This document shows positions 31,884 to 40,482 of a stretch of 64,000 bases of DNA, one piece after another; within the stretch, counting starts at the first letter, position 1; each line of letters starts with the position of its first letter. The stretch is taken from NCBI GenBank assembly GCA_017534535.1, contig JAFXVZ010000010.1, positions 1 to 64,000 on the forward strand, written 5' to 3'. Under the pieces are notes generated by a model. It saw only the letters and a list, made by a program, of their open reading frames with translations. It did no database searches and had not been told where the DNA came from. The stretch is from Bacteroidaceae bacterium (lineage in GTDB: Bacteria; Bacteroidota; Bacteroidia; Bacteroidales; Bacteroidaceae). Position numbers and translations under genes: made by a program.

Positions 31884-34835
31884 ATGAAAAAGCTATTATT
31901 CTGGTTATGCATGTCAATGATGGTGACAGTATCGGCTGTCGCACAGACAAGAAACATCACTGTAAAAGGAAAGGTGACTGATAAGGATTCAGGAGATCCT
32001 GTGGTACAAGCCACAGTTCAATTGATGACTATGCCCGACAGTACGTATGTTAACGGAGCCGCTACCTTAGACGATGGCTCATTTGAGTTGCCAAAAGTGG
32101 CTGCTGGCAAATATCTGATGAAAGTGTCCTTTATCGGATATAAGAATATTTTCCATAATCTTACACTGACAAACCAACGTACGACAGTGGATGTGGGCAA
32201 CCAAAAGATGGAGCTCGATGCCATTGCCTTACGTGAGGCCATCGTAACAGCTATGGCTTCTCAGGTGCAAGTAGTGGAGGACACTTTATTATATAATGCC
32301 AACGCTTACAGAACTCCAGAAGGAGCCATGCTGGAGGAATTGGTGAAGAAATTGCCTGGTGCTGAGGTGGATGATTCTGGTAACATCAAGATTAATGGTA
32401 AGGATATTAAAAAGCTGATGGTGAACGGTAAGGAGTTCTTCGGTGGCGATGTACAGACAGGTCTTAAGAACTTACCAGTAGATATGGTGGAGAATTTAAA
32501 GACCTATGACCGCCAGTCGGATATGGCTCGTGTAACTGGTATTGAAGATGGTGAAGAGGAAACAGTGCTCGACTTGACGGTAAAGAAAAATATGAATCAG
32601 GGCCTGTTCGGTAATGTTGACTTGGGAATTGGTACAGAGAAACGATATACTAGTCGTGGAATGATGAACTATTTCAATGGTTCTACACAATTGACATTCA
32701 TGGGAGGTGCAAACAACGTGAACGACCAGGGCTTCTCTGGTGGTGGAGGTGGTGGCGGTTTCCGCTTTGGCCGTAACAATGGTCTGACAGCCACCAAAAC
32801 ATTTGGAATGAGTTTCGCGACGGAAACAGACAAACTTGAATTAGGTGGTAGTATCCGATATAACTGGCGTGACAATGACGTGGTAAACTTGGGTTCCCAA
32901 GAGAACTTCCTGTTCGACGGTGGCAGTTCGTTCATGAACTCAAACTCGATGAACCGTAATAAGAACAATCAGTGGAATGCTAACATGCGTATCGAATGGA
33001 AACCTACCAAGATGACGAACATCTTGTTCCGACCAACGGTTTCGTGGGGTAAGACAAATAATGGCTCTGACTCAGAGTCGGGTACTTTTGGCAGTGATCC
33101 CTATCAAGTGGTGGATGATCCCAATGAATACTTGAGCTTCGATATCCTGGATGATTCTGACCCGTTGAAGGCTATCCGTAGGAATTTGACGGAGAGTGCT
33201 AACATGACCAAGCAGAACTCGTTGTCAGTGAACAGCTCATTACAAATAAACCAGAAGCTAAATGATGCGGGAAGGAATATTACTTTCAGAGGACAGTTCC
33301 GCTATGGAGATAATGACAATGACCAATATACGCAGTCGCTCACGCGCTACTATCAGTTGGTAAGCGTATTGGGTGGCGACTCAACGCTGATTCGCAATCA
33401 GTTTATCACCACGCCTGCGAAGAATACCACGTATTCAGCACAGGTTACTTATAGTGAACCAATTGCAAAGAATACATTCTTGCAGTTCAGTTATGAATTC
33501 CAATACGGCTTAAACAAGAATGATCGTAAAACATATAACCTGAACGACTTCCCTTGGACTTTGGGAAACTCCTTGCCAATTGGTTATCAAACTGCAGAGG
33601 TGGATAGCTTGAGCAAGTATGCTGAATACCGTACTTATAGCCATGAAGGTTCTGTGACTTTACGATTCAATCGTGAAAAGTATCAACTGAGTGCAGGTAT
33701 TAATTTGGAACCACAGCATACGGTGCTTTCTTATAAGCGAGCAGATTATATGATTGACACTACACGCAATGTGTTTAATTTTGCTCCTAACGTAGATTTC
33801 AGATATCGTTTCTCGAAGGTAAGTCAGTTGCGTTTCCAGTATCGAGGTAGAAGTTCACAGCCGAGCATGGAAAACCTGTTACCTATTTCTGATTATTCGA
33901 ACCCGTTGAATGTGCGCGTGGGTAATCCAGGCTTGAAGCCATCGTTCACACATACTGTTACTTTGTTCTACAATACGTATGACGCAGAAAGACAACGTGG
34001 TATTTCTGCCAATGCATTCTTCAATGCTTCACAAAATAGTGTCAGCAATAGTCGTATCTATAACGAGAAGACCGGCGGCTGGACCACGATGCCGAAGAAT
34101 ATCAATGGTAATTGGAACATTAATGGTATGTTCAACTACAACACAGCACTGAAGAACCAGAAATATACCATCAATACATTTACGCAGGTGGGCTATACCA
34201 ATAATGTGGGTTACTTGACGGATAATAAGACACATATTGAGCAGAAGAACACTACCACTAACCTGACATTAGGTGAAAGAGTGAATGGAGCTTACCGTAA
34301 TGATTGGTTTGAGTTTGGTATCAATGGTGCCATCAATTATAGCATTGAGCGTAACAAGTTGAATACGCAGAACAACCAGGAGCCTTACACTTATTCTTAT
34401 GGAGCGAATACTCAGATTATATTGCCTTGGAATATGACGATTTCAACAAATATCACAAACCAGGCTCGTCGTGGTTATAGCGACAAGAGTATGAATCGCG
34501 ATGAACTGATTTGGAATGCGCAGATTTCACAGACGTTGTTTAAGGGAGCAGCTTCGTTAAGTGTCGAGGCTTATGATATCCTGAAGAAACAGAGCACCAT
34601 CATGCGTTCGCTTTCGGCTAATGGACGTTCTGTGAACCAATACAATGCTATCAATAGCTATGTGATGGTGCACTTCATTTACCGTCTGAATATCTTTGGC
34701 GGAAGGAATGCTCGTGATCAGAGACGTGGTCCAGACGGTCCTGGTGGCTTCCAAGGCCCTCCTCCTGGAGGAGGTGGCTTCGGTGGTGGCCGTCCTGGAG
34801 GTGGCTTCGGTGGTGGCCGTAGGCCTGTTGAATAA
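31884..34835 (+). CDS. Outer-membrane beta-barrel family protein (TonB-dependent receptor-like)
   Basis: A 983-residue protein with a signal peptide (to about residue 21, SAVAQ), a carboxypeptidase-regulatory-like domain (about 23-105, ITVKGKVTDKDSGDPVVQAT) and a plug-like region (VEDTLLYNANAYRTPEGAM, KINGKDIKKLMVNGKEFFGG). A long barrel of the OMP_b-brl_3 type follows. It has a Gly-rich loop (GGGGGGGFRFGRNNG) and ends in a Pro/Gly-rich repetitive tail of about 40 residues rather than an aromatic barrel end. No SusD-like partner follows, so it is not a typical SusCD transporter; the ligand is unknown. Confidence 0.88.
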   Translation: MKKLLFWLCMSMMVTVSAVAQTRNITVKGKVTDKDSGDPVVQATVQLMTMPDSTYVNGAATLDDGSFELPKVAAGKYLMKVSFIGYKNIFHNLTLTNQRTTVDVGNQKMELDAIALREAIVTAMASQVQVVEDTLLYNANAYRTPEGAMLEELVKKLPGAEVDDSGNIKINGKDIKKLMVNGKEFFGGDVQTGLKNLPVDMVENLKTYDRQSDMARVTGIEDGEEETVLDLTVKKNMNQGLFGNVDLGIGTEKRYTSRGMMNYFNGSTQLTFMGGANNVNDQGFSGGGGGGGFRFGRNNGLTATKTFGMSFATETDKLELGGSIRYNWRDNDVVNLGSQENFLFDGGSSFMNSNSMNRNKNNQWNANMRIEWKPTKMTNILFRPTVSWGKTNNGSDSESGTFGSDPYQVVDDPNEYLSFDILDDSDPLKAIRRNLTESANMTKQNSLSVNSSLQINQKLNDAGRNITFRGQFRYGDNDNDQYTQSLTRYYQLVSVLGGDSTLIRNQFITTPAKNTTYSAQVTYSEPIAKNTFLQFSYEFQYGLNKNDRKTYNLNDFPWTLGNSLPIGYQTAEVDSLSKYAEYRTYSHEGSVTLRFNREKYQLSAGINLEPQHTVLSYKRADYMIDTTRNVFNFAPNVDFRYRFSKVSQLRFQYRGRSSQPSMENLLPISDYSNPLNVRVGNPGLKPSFTHTVTLFYNTYDAERQRGISANAFFNASQNSVSNSRIYNEKTGGWTTMPKNINGNWNINGMFNYNTALKNQKYTINTFTQVGYTNNVGYLTDNKTHIEQKNTTTNLTLGERVNGAYRNDWFEFGINGAINYSIERNKLNTQNNQEPYTYSYGANTQIILPWNMTISTNITNQARRGYSDKSMNRDELIWNAQISQTLFKGAASLSVEAYDILKKQSTIMRSLSANGRSVNQYNAINSYVMVHFIYRLNIFGGRNARDQRRGPDGPGGFQGPPPGGGGFGGGRPGGGFGGGRRPVE

Positions 34836-34868
34836 TGCCACATGCTCTGTCGTGCTATGCGACACTAC

Positions 34869-34889
34869 CCCCTCTTGCTTAGAGGGGGA
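34869..34889. terminator. CCCCCTCT/AGAGGGGG hairpin between receptor and cls
   Basis: An 8 bp perfect stem with a 5-base loop in the 63 bp gap. No T-run follows on the plus strand, so it may be an intergenic repeat rather than a terminator. Confidence 0.45.
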
Positions 34890-34898
34890 TAATAGGTT

Positions 34899-36338
34899 AT
34901 GATAGAGTGGAACCAAATAGTTAGATTGATTGCTTCGTGGTCAGTTTATCTGATTTACTTGGCGGTGATAGTCAGCACCATCTTGGTGGTGGTGCTGGAG
35001 AATCGCAATCCTGTGAAGACCATCGCCTGGGTTCTGGTGTTGGTCTTCTTGCCTGTCATAGGCCTAGTGTTTTACATCTTCTTTGGCAGAACACACAGGC
35101 GTGACAGTATTATCAGTAAACGTACTTTTAGCAAGCTGCATAAGCGGCCTGAAGCGGAGTATCTCTCTCAAACAACCAATGTCATTCCAGCTGGTTATGA
35201 GGGACTGGTTTCCTTGTTCCGATATACCAACCGTTCACTTCCTTTTGCAGGTAACTTTACTGAGATTTATACCACTGGTGCCGATTGGATTGCTGCTCTT
35301 GTCAGGGAATTACAGTTGGCTCAGGATCATATCCACTTGGAATCGTATATCTTTGCAGATGATTCCATTGGCCGACTGGTACGGGATGTGCTGATGGAAA
35401 AGTCACGACAAGGGGTGACCGTGAGGGTGATATATGACGATGTGGGCAGTTGGCAAACGCCTAACGCTTTCTTCAATGAAATGATGGAGGCTGGCATTGA
35501 GGTAAGAAGTTTCTTAAAAGTGAGGTTCCCATTGTTTACATATAAGGTGAATTATCGTAATCATCGTAAACTGGTGGTGATAGATGGTGATACTGGTTTT
35601 ATCGGGGGCATGAACTTGGCAGAACGATACGTGAATGGTGTGCCGTGGGGCATCTGGCGCGATACTCATATGCTGATTAAGGGCAGCGCGGTGCATGGTT
35701 TACAGACGTCCTTCCTGTTGGACTGGTACTTTACTGATCGTACCCTTCTTACATCAGCACATTATTTCCCTGTGATAGAGAATAAAGGAAGAGCAATGAT
35801 TCAGATTGTTACCAGCTCGCCTGCACAACCAGGGCAGGAGATTGTGAGGGGACTCATCAAGGCCATTAGTAATGCCAAACGCTATTTCTATGTGCAGACA
35901 CCTTATTTCTTACCTACCGAGACGATGTTGAATACCATGCAGACTGCAGCTATGGCTGGTGTTGATATACGATTGATGATGCCTGAGCGGGCTGATACTA
36001 GATTGGTGCAATGGGGCTCTTGGTCGTACGTGACAGATGTACTGCAGGCGGGGGTGAAGGTGTTTTTCTACCAAAAGGGTTTCCTGCATTCCAAGTTGAT
36101 GGTGAGTGATGATATGCTTACTACCATAGGTTCTACAAACATGGATTTCCGCAGTTTTGAACATAATTTCGAGGCTAATGCCTTTATCTATGATGAGCAA
36201 GTTGCTGTGCAGGCTCGGGAGATATTCCTGGCTGACCAGCGAGATTGTCGTCAGGTTATTTTGAAACAGTGGCAGAAACGTCCACGCCGTAACAAAATAC
36301 TCGAGAGCCTTATCCGATTATTGTCTCCGCTGCTTTGA
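34899..36338 (+). CDS. cls: Cardiolipin synthase
   Basis: A 479-residue phospholipase-D superfamily enzyme that condenses two phosphatidylglycerols to cardiolipin. Two N-terminal membrane segments (about 12-35 and 42-62) precede two HKD motifs, NHRKLVVIDGD and LHSKLMVSDD followed by GSTNMDFRS. Length is typical. A short G/C-rich hairpin (CCCCCTCT/AGAGGGGG) lies just before it. Its 3' end overlaps that of rsmD by 29 bases, tail to tail. Confidence 0.93.
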   Translation: MIEWNQIVRLIASWSVYLIYLAVIVSTILVVVLENRNPVKTIAWVLVLVFLPVIGLVFYIFFGRTHRRDSIISKRTFSKLHKRPEAEYLSQTTNVIPAGYEGLVSLFRYTNRSLPFAGNFTEIYTTGADWIAALVRELQLAQDHIHLESYIFADDSIGRLVRDVLMEKSRQGVTVRVIYDDVGSWQTPNAFFNEMMEAGIEVRSFLKVRFPLFTYKVNYRNHRKLVVIDGDTGFIGGMNLAERYVNGVPWGIWRDTHMLIKGSAVHGLQTSFLLDWYFTDRTLLTSAHYFPVIENKGRAMIQIVTSSPAQPGQEIVRGLIKAISNAKRYFYVQTPYFLPTETMLNTMQTAAMAGVDIRLMMPERADTRLVQWGSWSYVTDVLQAGVKVFFYQKGFLHSKLMVSDDMLTTIGSTNMDFRSFEHNFEANAFIYDEQVAVQAREIFLADQRDCRQVILKQWQKRPRRNKILESLIRLLSPLL

Positions 36339-36876
36339 CGGTAGGTTGGAAGAATGTGAAATTCACGGCGCCATACTTGCGGTGCTGCATGAAGTGTGGA
36401 TGTTGATTAAATTGATGATCCTTACCATGTTCTAGGATGAATAATCCATCGGGTTTCAATAGATTATGCTCAAATATAAGGTCGGGTAGTGATGCCAACT
36501 CTTTTAAGGCATAGGGTGGGTCGGCAAAAATCAGGTCGAATTGTTCGTTGCATCGACTGATAAACTTGAATACATCAGCTTTCAAGGGCAACCATGCAGG
36601 ATTGTCCAATTCTTTCATCACCTTACAAATAAAGATATAGTGCTCACGATCTTTCTCTATGCTTACCACCTGTTCACAACCTCGTGATAGCAATTCTAAA
36701 CTGATGCTGCCTGTTCCAGCGAAAAGGTCGAGGGCATGTACTTGATCATTGAAATCTAAGAGGTTGCCCAGTACGTTGAATAGATTCTCTTTGGCAAAAT
36801 CTGTGGTGGGGCGCGCCTTGAAAGAGTGAGGCACGTCGAAACGCCTGCCTTTGTATATGCCGCTGACTACCCTCAT
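36310..36876 (-). CDS. rsmD: 16S rRNA (guanine966-N2)-methyltransferase RsmD
   Basis: A 188-residue SAM-dependent enzyme with N-terminal MRVVSGIYKGRRF, SAM-binding LDLFAGTGSISLE (about 49-61) and the catalytic DPPY (119-122). Length is normal. Its start overlaps the stop of the DUF3822 gene by 4 bases, so the two are co-translated. Confidence 0.96.
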   Translation of the reverse strand: MRVVSGIYKGRRFDVPHSFKARPTTDFAKENLFNVLGNLLDFNDQVHALDLFAGTGSISLELLSRGCEQVVSIEKDREHYIFICKVMKELDNPAWLPLKADVFKFISRCNEQFDLIFADPPYALKELASLPDLIFEHNLLKPDGLFILEHGKDHQFNQHPHFMQHRKYGAVNFTFFQPTVKAAETIIG

Positions 36877-37625
36877 GCAATAACCGATTCAAGATCGAGA
36901 TAGGTGGAAGGTGAAATGACTGTTATCTGCTGGATGAACCTTGCTAACTCTTGCTTGAGTTCCCCAGATTCTGAGGTGTTGTCGGCCAACAATAGTTCAT
37001 CCGTAAGTTGATCCATACCCAATTGTTTCCAACAATAAAGAGCGTAATACAGGCGATCGGCTGTGCAGTTGCAAGAGAAGCTGTTGCAGAACAACAGGTT
37101 GCGATGCTCCATGGCTGCGATGGTAATATAGTCTTGTGCTACGAAACACAATAACTGCTTGTGTTTTTCCTGTCGTTTTTGGGAGGATAGGTATTCTAAT
37201 AAAGGGGCTGCCTGTACCTGTATCAGCGCTTGTGGGAACAACTCGTTGAGCAATGACTGTAATGCCTGGTCGAGGCCAAACAATAACACGGTATTGCTCT
37301 TTTGAAGTATATTATATCTTACCACTTCGTTGTCGATGGGCTGGAAGTTGTGGTAAAAAATGGTCTTCACCTGTTCGTCCTCGAAAAAATCGAGTGGCAT
37401 CAAGGTGAAGCGGTGGGTGGCTATAACAATGTGAACAGCCTGATAAGTATAGCTGAGCCAATCCAGCTGGGCAATAGCTTGCTTGAGATTGGCGGCTAAA
37501 GAAAGAGATTCGTCCACTTCATATATATAATAGGTGTACGAATCACTTTCCTCCTTAGCTTTGGGGTTAAGGATGACAAAATAAAATCCATCCGCTGAGA
37601 AGCGGATGGATAATATGTGCTGCAT
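36873..37625 (-). CDS. DUF3822 family protein
   Basis: A 250-residue protein of the Bacteroidetes family that precedes rsmD. It resembles the ASKHA/actin-like fold by repeated strands (ILSIRFSADGFYFVILN, CFVAQDYITIAAMEHRNLLFCNSF). The start at MQHILSIRFS is chosen; longer frames run into the upstream gene. Function is unknown; a role coupled to the ribosome is only suggested by the fixed neighbour. Confidence 0.85.
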   Translation of the reverse strand: MQHILSIRFSADGFYFVILNPKAKEESDSYTYYIYEVDESLSLAANLKQAIAQLDWLSYTYQAVHIVIATHRFTLMPLDFFEDEQVKTIFYHNFQPIDNEVVRYNILQKSNTVLLFGLDQALQSLLNELFPQALIQVQAAPLLEYLSSQKRQEKHKQLLCFVAQDYITIAAMEHRNLLFCNSFSCNCTADRLYYALYCWKQLGMDQLTDELLLADNTSESGELKQELARFIQQITVISPSTYLDLESVIA

Positions 37626-37629
37626 AGAA

Positions 37630-38316
37630 TTACTCCCAGTTACCTGCATTGTTGTTAGCAGTCTCCAGGTCACCGATCTTCAGACCGCAGTATTTGTTCA
37701 ACTGCTGCTGTTGGTCTTTCAGGTTGATGATTTCCTGCTTGTCGAGGTCGCCAAGGTAAGCTTCATACGGGGTCTTCACTTCGAGCAGACAGATAGGAGC
37801 GCCAGAACGAGCTACCTGGGTCAAGGTATCCATCTGGAACTGTGCGCCATTGCCGAAAGGTACATAGCGCAGAGAGTCTGCATTGAATCCCTTCGGGAAG
37901 ATGGTATCGATAACAGCCACCCAAGTGGTGTCACGAGAGAAGTTCTCAAGACCATTCTTCCTCACTTCATCGTACTTGCCAGTCTTCTTGGCCTTATTGA
38001 TGATAGCCATTGCCTTTGCTTCTGTCAGACCGCTTTCAAGCTGTGCGTCACTCAACACACCCTTCTTGAACACGAGAGGGAGCTTCTGGTTCTTTACGAA
38101 GTAAATCAGAGAATCAAAGTTGTTAGTGTACTGGCGGTCGTGAGTATTGCTATACTCAGCTTGCGCTTTACGGATGTCCAGCAAACGTGCCTGAACGGCT
38201 TTGTCTCTAATGTTTTTCTCATTTTCGAATCTGACAGGCCCCTGCACACTCTCATAGCAGATGTAGACCAAAAGTAATGCGATGGCCGCCAAAACAATGT
38301 TTAATACTGTCTTCAT
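37630..38316 (-). CDS. Hypothetical membrane-anchored protein
   Basis: A 228-residue protein with one N-terminal membrane segment (about residues 4-21), then a charged helix (RFENEKNIRDKAVQARLLDI) and a soluble domain with no motif I recognise. It is predicted to face the periplasm. It starts the run that continues with DUF3822 and rsmD (4-base gap), and has its own promoter. Confidence 0.7.
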   Translation of the reverse strand: MKTVLNIVLAAIALLLVYICYESVQGPVRFENEKNIRDKAVQARLLDIRKAQAEYSNTHDRQYTNNFDSLIYFVKNQKLPLVFKKGVLSDAQLESGLTEAKAMAIINKAKKTGKYDEVRKNGLENFSRDTTWVAVIDTIFPKGFNADSLRYVPFGNGAQFQMDTLTQVARSGAPICLLEVKTPYEAYLGDLDKQEIINLKDQQQQLNKYCGLKIGDLETANNNAGNWE

Positions 38317-38352
38317 GTTATTATTTTTTTTTAGTTATTATATTCTACCCTG

Positions 38353-38360
38353 CAAAATTA
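38353..38360 (-). promoter_or_regulatory. -7 element of the DUF3822-rsmD run
   Basis: The minus strand reads TAATTTTG, 37 bases before the start. It mirrors the element at 38375 on the other strand. Confidence 0.5.
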
Positions 38361-38374
38361 CAAAAAAAATTCTC

Positions 38375-38382
38375 TAATTTTG
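38375..38382 (+). promoter_or_regulatory. -7 element of the helicase gene
   Basis: TAATTTTG, 31 bases before the helicase ATG, 14 bp from the mirror-image element of the divergent gene. Confidence 0.5.
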
Positions 38383-38412
38383 CGTCTTGCAAACAATTTT
38401 TATTCATAAAAG

Positions 38413-39828
38413 ATGATAAAAAATCATTTGATGCAGCAAATTAAGCAAAATTTTCCTTATCAACCAACACTTGAGCAGGAAAAAGTGATGCAAAGACTGT
38501 CAGATTTTTTGTTTTTACCCAAAAACGACGCAATTTTCCTTTTAAAGGGTTATGCTGGCACGGGAAAGACATCTTTGTTCAGCGCATTGGTCAAGACTCT
38601 TGGTCAGTTGCAGCAAAAGTGCGTTCTCTTGGCGCCAACGGGTAGGGCAGCTAAGGTTTTTGCCTCGTATGCAGACCATCCTGCATATACCATTCATAAG
38701 AAAATATACCGCCAACATTCGGTGTCGGCAGATATGGGTAGTTTTTCACTCAACGATAACTTGGCTAAGCATACCTTGTTTATTGTTGATGAAGCATCGA
38801 TGATTTCCAACGAAGGGCTGGCAGGGTCTGTTTTTGGGTCTGGATACTTGTTGGACGACTTGGTGCAGTTTGTATATAGTGGTGAGGGTTGTCGCTTAAT
38901 GTTAATGGGTGATACGGCACAGTTACCACCCGTGGGAGAGGATTTGAGCCCTGCTCTTTCGGCTGAAGCGTTGAGAGGATATAGTTTGCAGGTTTTCGAA
39001 GAAACGCTTACTCAGGTGGTGAGACATGGGCAAGAGTCGGGTGTTTTGTGGAACGCCACAGTCCTGCGGCAGCTGATAGCTGCTGACAATTATTACGCCT
39101 TGCCGAAGATTAAGGTGAATGGATTTGCAGACGTTAGTATTATTTCAGGTGAGACATTAATAATGTCTTTAGAGGAATGTTACCAACGTGACGGGGAAGA
39201 CGATACTATTGTGATTTGTCGTTCGAATAAACGCGCTAATATATATAATAAAGGTATTCGTGCGCAGATCCTCTGGAGAGAGGAGGAGCTAGAAGGGGGA
39301 GATCGATTGATGGTAGCAAAGAATAATTACTTTTGGACACAACAGGAGAAGCAGCTTGATTTTATCGCCAACGGTGAGATGGCGGTGGTGCGGAGGATAC
39401 GCAATGAGCGTACCCTGTATGGTTTCCGTTTTGCCGATGTGACGCTGATGCTTCCCGATTGCGATGCAGAGATTGTGGCTACTGTTTTGTTGGATACCTT
39501 ACACAGTGAAGCTCCTGCTTTGACAAAGGAAGAGAATGAACGACTGTTCAATGAAGTGTTGGAAGATTATTCGGATATCCCTCATAAGCATGACCGACTG
39601 AAGAAGCTTAAGGAGGATCCCTATTACAATGCCCTGCAGATTAAATATGCGTATGCAGTTACTTGTCACAAAGCACAAGGTGGACAATGGAAGAATGTCT
39701 TCATCGATCAGGGGTATATGCCAGAAGATGCACTTACCCCAGATTACTTCCGTTGGTTGTACACTGCATTCACACGAGCCACAGGCACCCTTTACTTGGT
39801 GAACTATCCAAAGGAGCAGGTTGAATAG
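38413..39828 (+). CDS. RecD-like ATP-dependent helicase
   Basis: A 471-residue SF1B-type helicase: Walker A GYAGTGKT (46-53), LAPTGRAAKVFAS (motif Ia), Walker B FIVDEASMI, MGDTAQLPPVGE (motif III) and the C-terminal YAVTCHKAQGGQWKNVFID of UvrD_C_2. It lacks the N-terminal RecD2 domains, so it is the short exonuclease-V-like form common in Bacteroidetes. The exact role in repair or replication is unknown. A second in-frame ATG lies seven codons on. Confidence 0.9.
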   Translation: MIKNHLMQQIKQNFPYQPTLEQEKVMQRLSDFLFLPKNDAIFLLKGYAGTGKTSLFSALVKTLGQLQQKCVLLAPTGRAAKVFASYADHPAYTIHKKIYRQHSVSADMGSFSLNDNLAKHTLFIVDEASMISNEGLAGSVFGSGYLLDDLVQFVYSGEGCRLMLMGDTAQLPPVGEDLSPALSAEALRGYSLQVFEETLTQVVRHGQESGVLWNATVLRQLIAADNYYALPKIKVNGFADVSIISGETLIMSLEECYQRDGEDDTIVICRSNKRANIYNKGIRAQILWREEELEGGDRLMVAKNNYFWTQQEKQLDFIANGEMAVVRRIRNERTLYGFRFADVTLMLPDCDAEIVATVLLDTLHSEAPALTKEENERLFNEVLEDYSDIPHKHDRLKKLKEDPYYNALQIKYAYAVTCHKAQGGQWKNVFIDQGYMPEDALTPDYFRWLYTAFTRATGTLYLVNYPKEQVE

Positions 39829-39854
39829 TTAGTCTTCGTTTCTAACTCAATTCT

Positions 39855-39935
39855 TCTTACGAACTTACGAATTTTCAAGATAATGTATGTATATTATTCG
39901 CTATCTCTTCGTAAGAAATTCGTAAGTTCGTAAGA
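39855..39935. repeat. 20 bp perfect inverted repeat (left flank of array)
   Basis: The arm at 39855-39874, built from TTACGAA units, pairs with 39916-39935 without mismatch around a 41-base loop. The same core sequence recurs 440 bp to the right. Confidence 0.9.
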
Positions 39936-40056
39936 TAATCGTGAAAAAAGGCAGAAATTAGGCATTTGATTACCTGCTACCATGCATCTTTCTGTAAGTT
40001 TATTAGCAATGCTGAAGATAGTCTTAAACATAATGCTCGTTGTTCTGATGAGATTT

Positions 40057-40210
40057 GACTATCAGTCAGTTGGTGTAGGATTGGCAGGCGGTTGGTGTCT
40101 GACCGACGGTCAGTTGATGTCTGACCAGCAGTCTTACAGCATCAGACCGGCAGTCTGATACCATTGGACAGGAGTGGACTCAACTTATACTGATAATCAG
40201 TATTATGGCA
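40057..40210. repeat. Array of seven 22 bp units with 13 bp dyads
   Basis: Units start at 40057, 40079, 40101, 40123, 40145, 40167 and 40189, without gaps. Consensus is roughly GACCNNCAGTCNGTTGNTGTCT. Several contain an inverted repeat of 13 bp, such as TGACTATCAGTCA, TGACCGACGGTCA and ACTGATAATCAGT. The spacers between dyads are 9 bp. The array is in a convergent gap of 654 bp that has no gene. Confidence 0.85.
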
Positions 40211-40295
40211 TAAGCTGCCACAACTTGCTATAGTGTGTGAACAGACATAATGCATTTGCACCGAATAAACCTGTTTTTTTTACTCTTCCGGCACT

Positions 40296-40383
40296 TTATC
40301 TTACGAACTTACGAATATCTTACGAATGCATTAGACTATGATATTCATTGTCTATCTATGATTATTCGTAATTCGTAAGATAA
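40296..40383. repeat. Inverted repeat (right flank of array)
   Basis: TTATCTTACGAACTTACGAATA (40296-40317, here split as TTATCTTACGAA and CTTACGAATA) pairs with 40363-40383 with a one-base bulge. It shares the TCTTACGAACTTACGAA core with the left flank. Confidence 0.85.
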
Positions 40384-40413
40384 ATTAAAAATGATAAAGG
40401 TCGCAAATAAACG

Positions 40414-40452
40414 ACGAGGACGATTCTCATGCTCGTTGAGAACCGTCCTCGT
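40414..40452 (-). terminator. Terminator of alaS
   Basis: A 15 bp stem, ACGAGGACGATTCTC (40414-40428) with GAGAACCGTCCTCGT (40438-40452). The single mismatch becomes a G-U pair on the minus strand, in the alaS direction. Confidence 0.75.
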
Positions 40453-40482
40453 TAGTGGTTAGATACTTTATTGTATTAATGC

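Noticed and set aside
31884-34835. SusC-type receptor of a polysaccharide utilisation locus
   Set aside because: There is no SusD-like gene next to it and the barrel type and Gly/Pro-rich tail differ. The GH3 gene is 22 kb away.
40057-40210. CRISPR array
   Set aside because: Units are contiguous, and the 9 bp between dyads is far too short for spacers. The repeats differ from unit to unit, and no cas gene is present.
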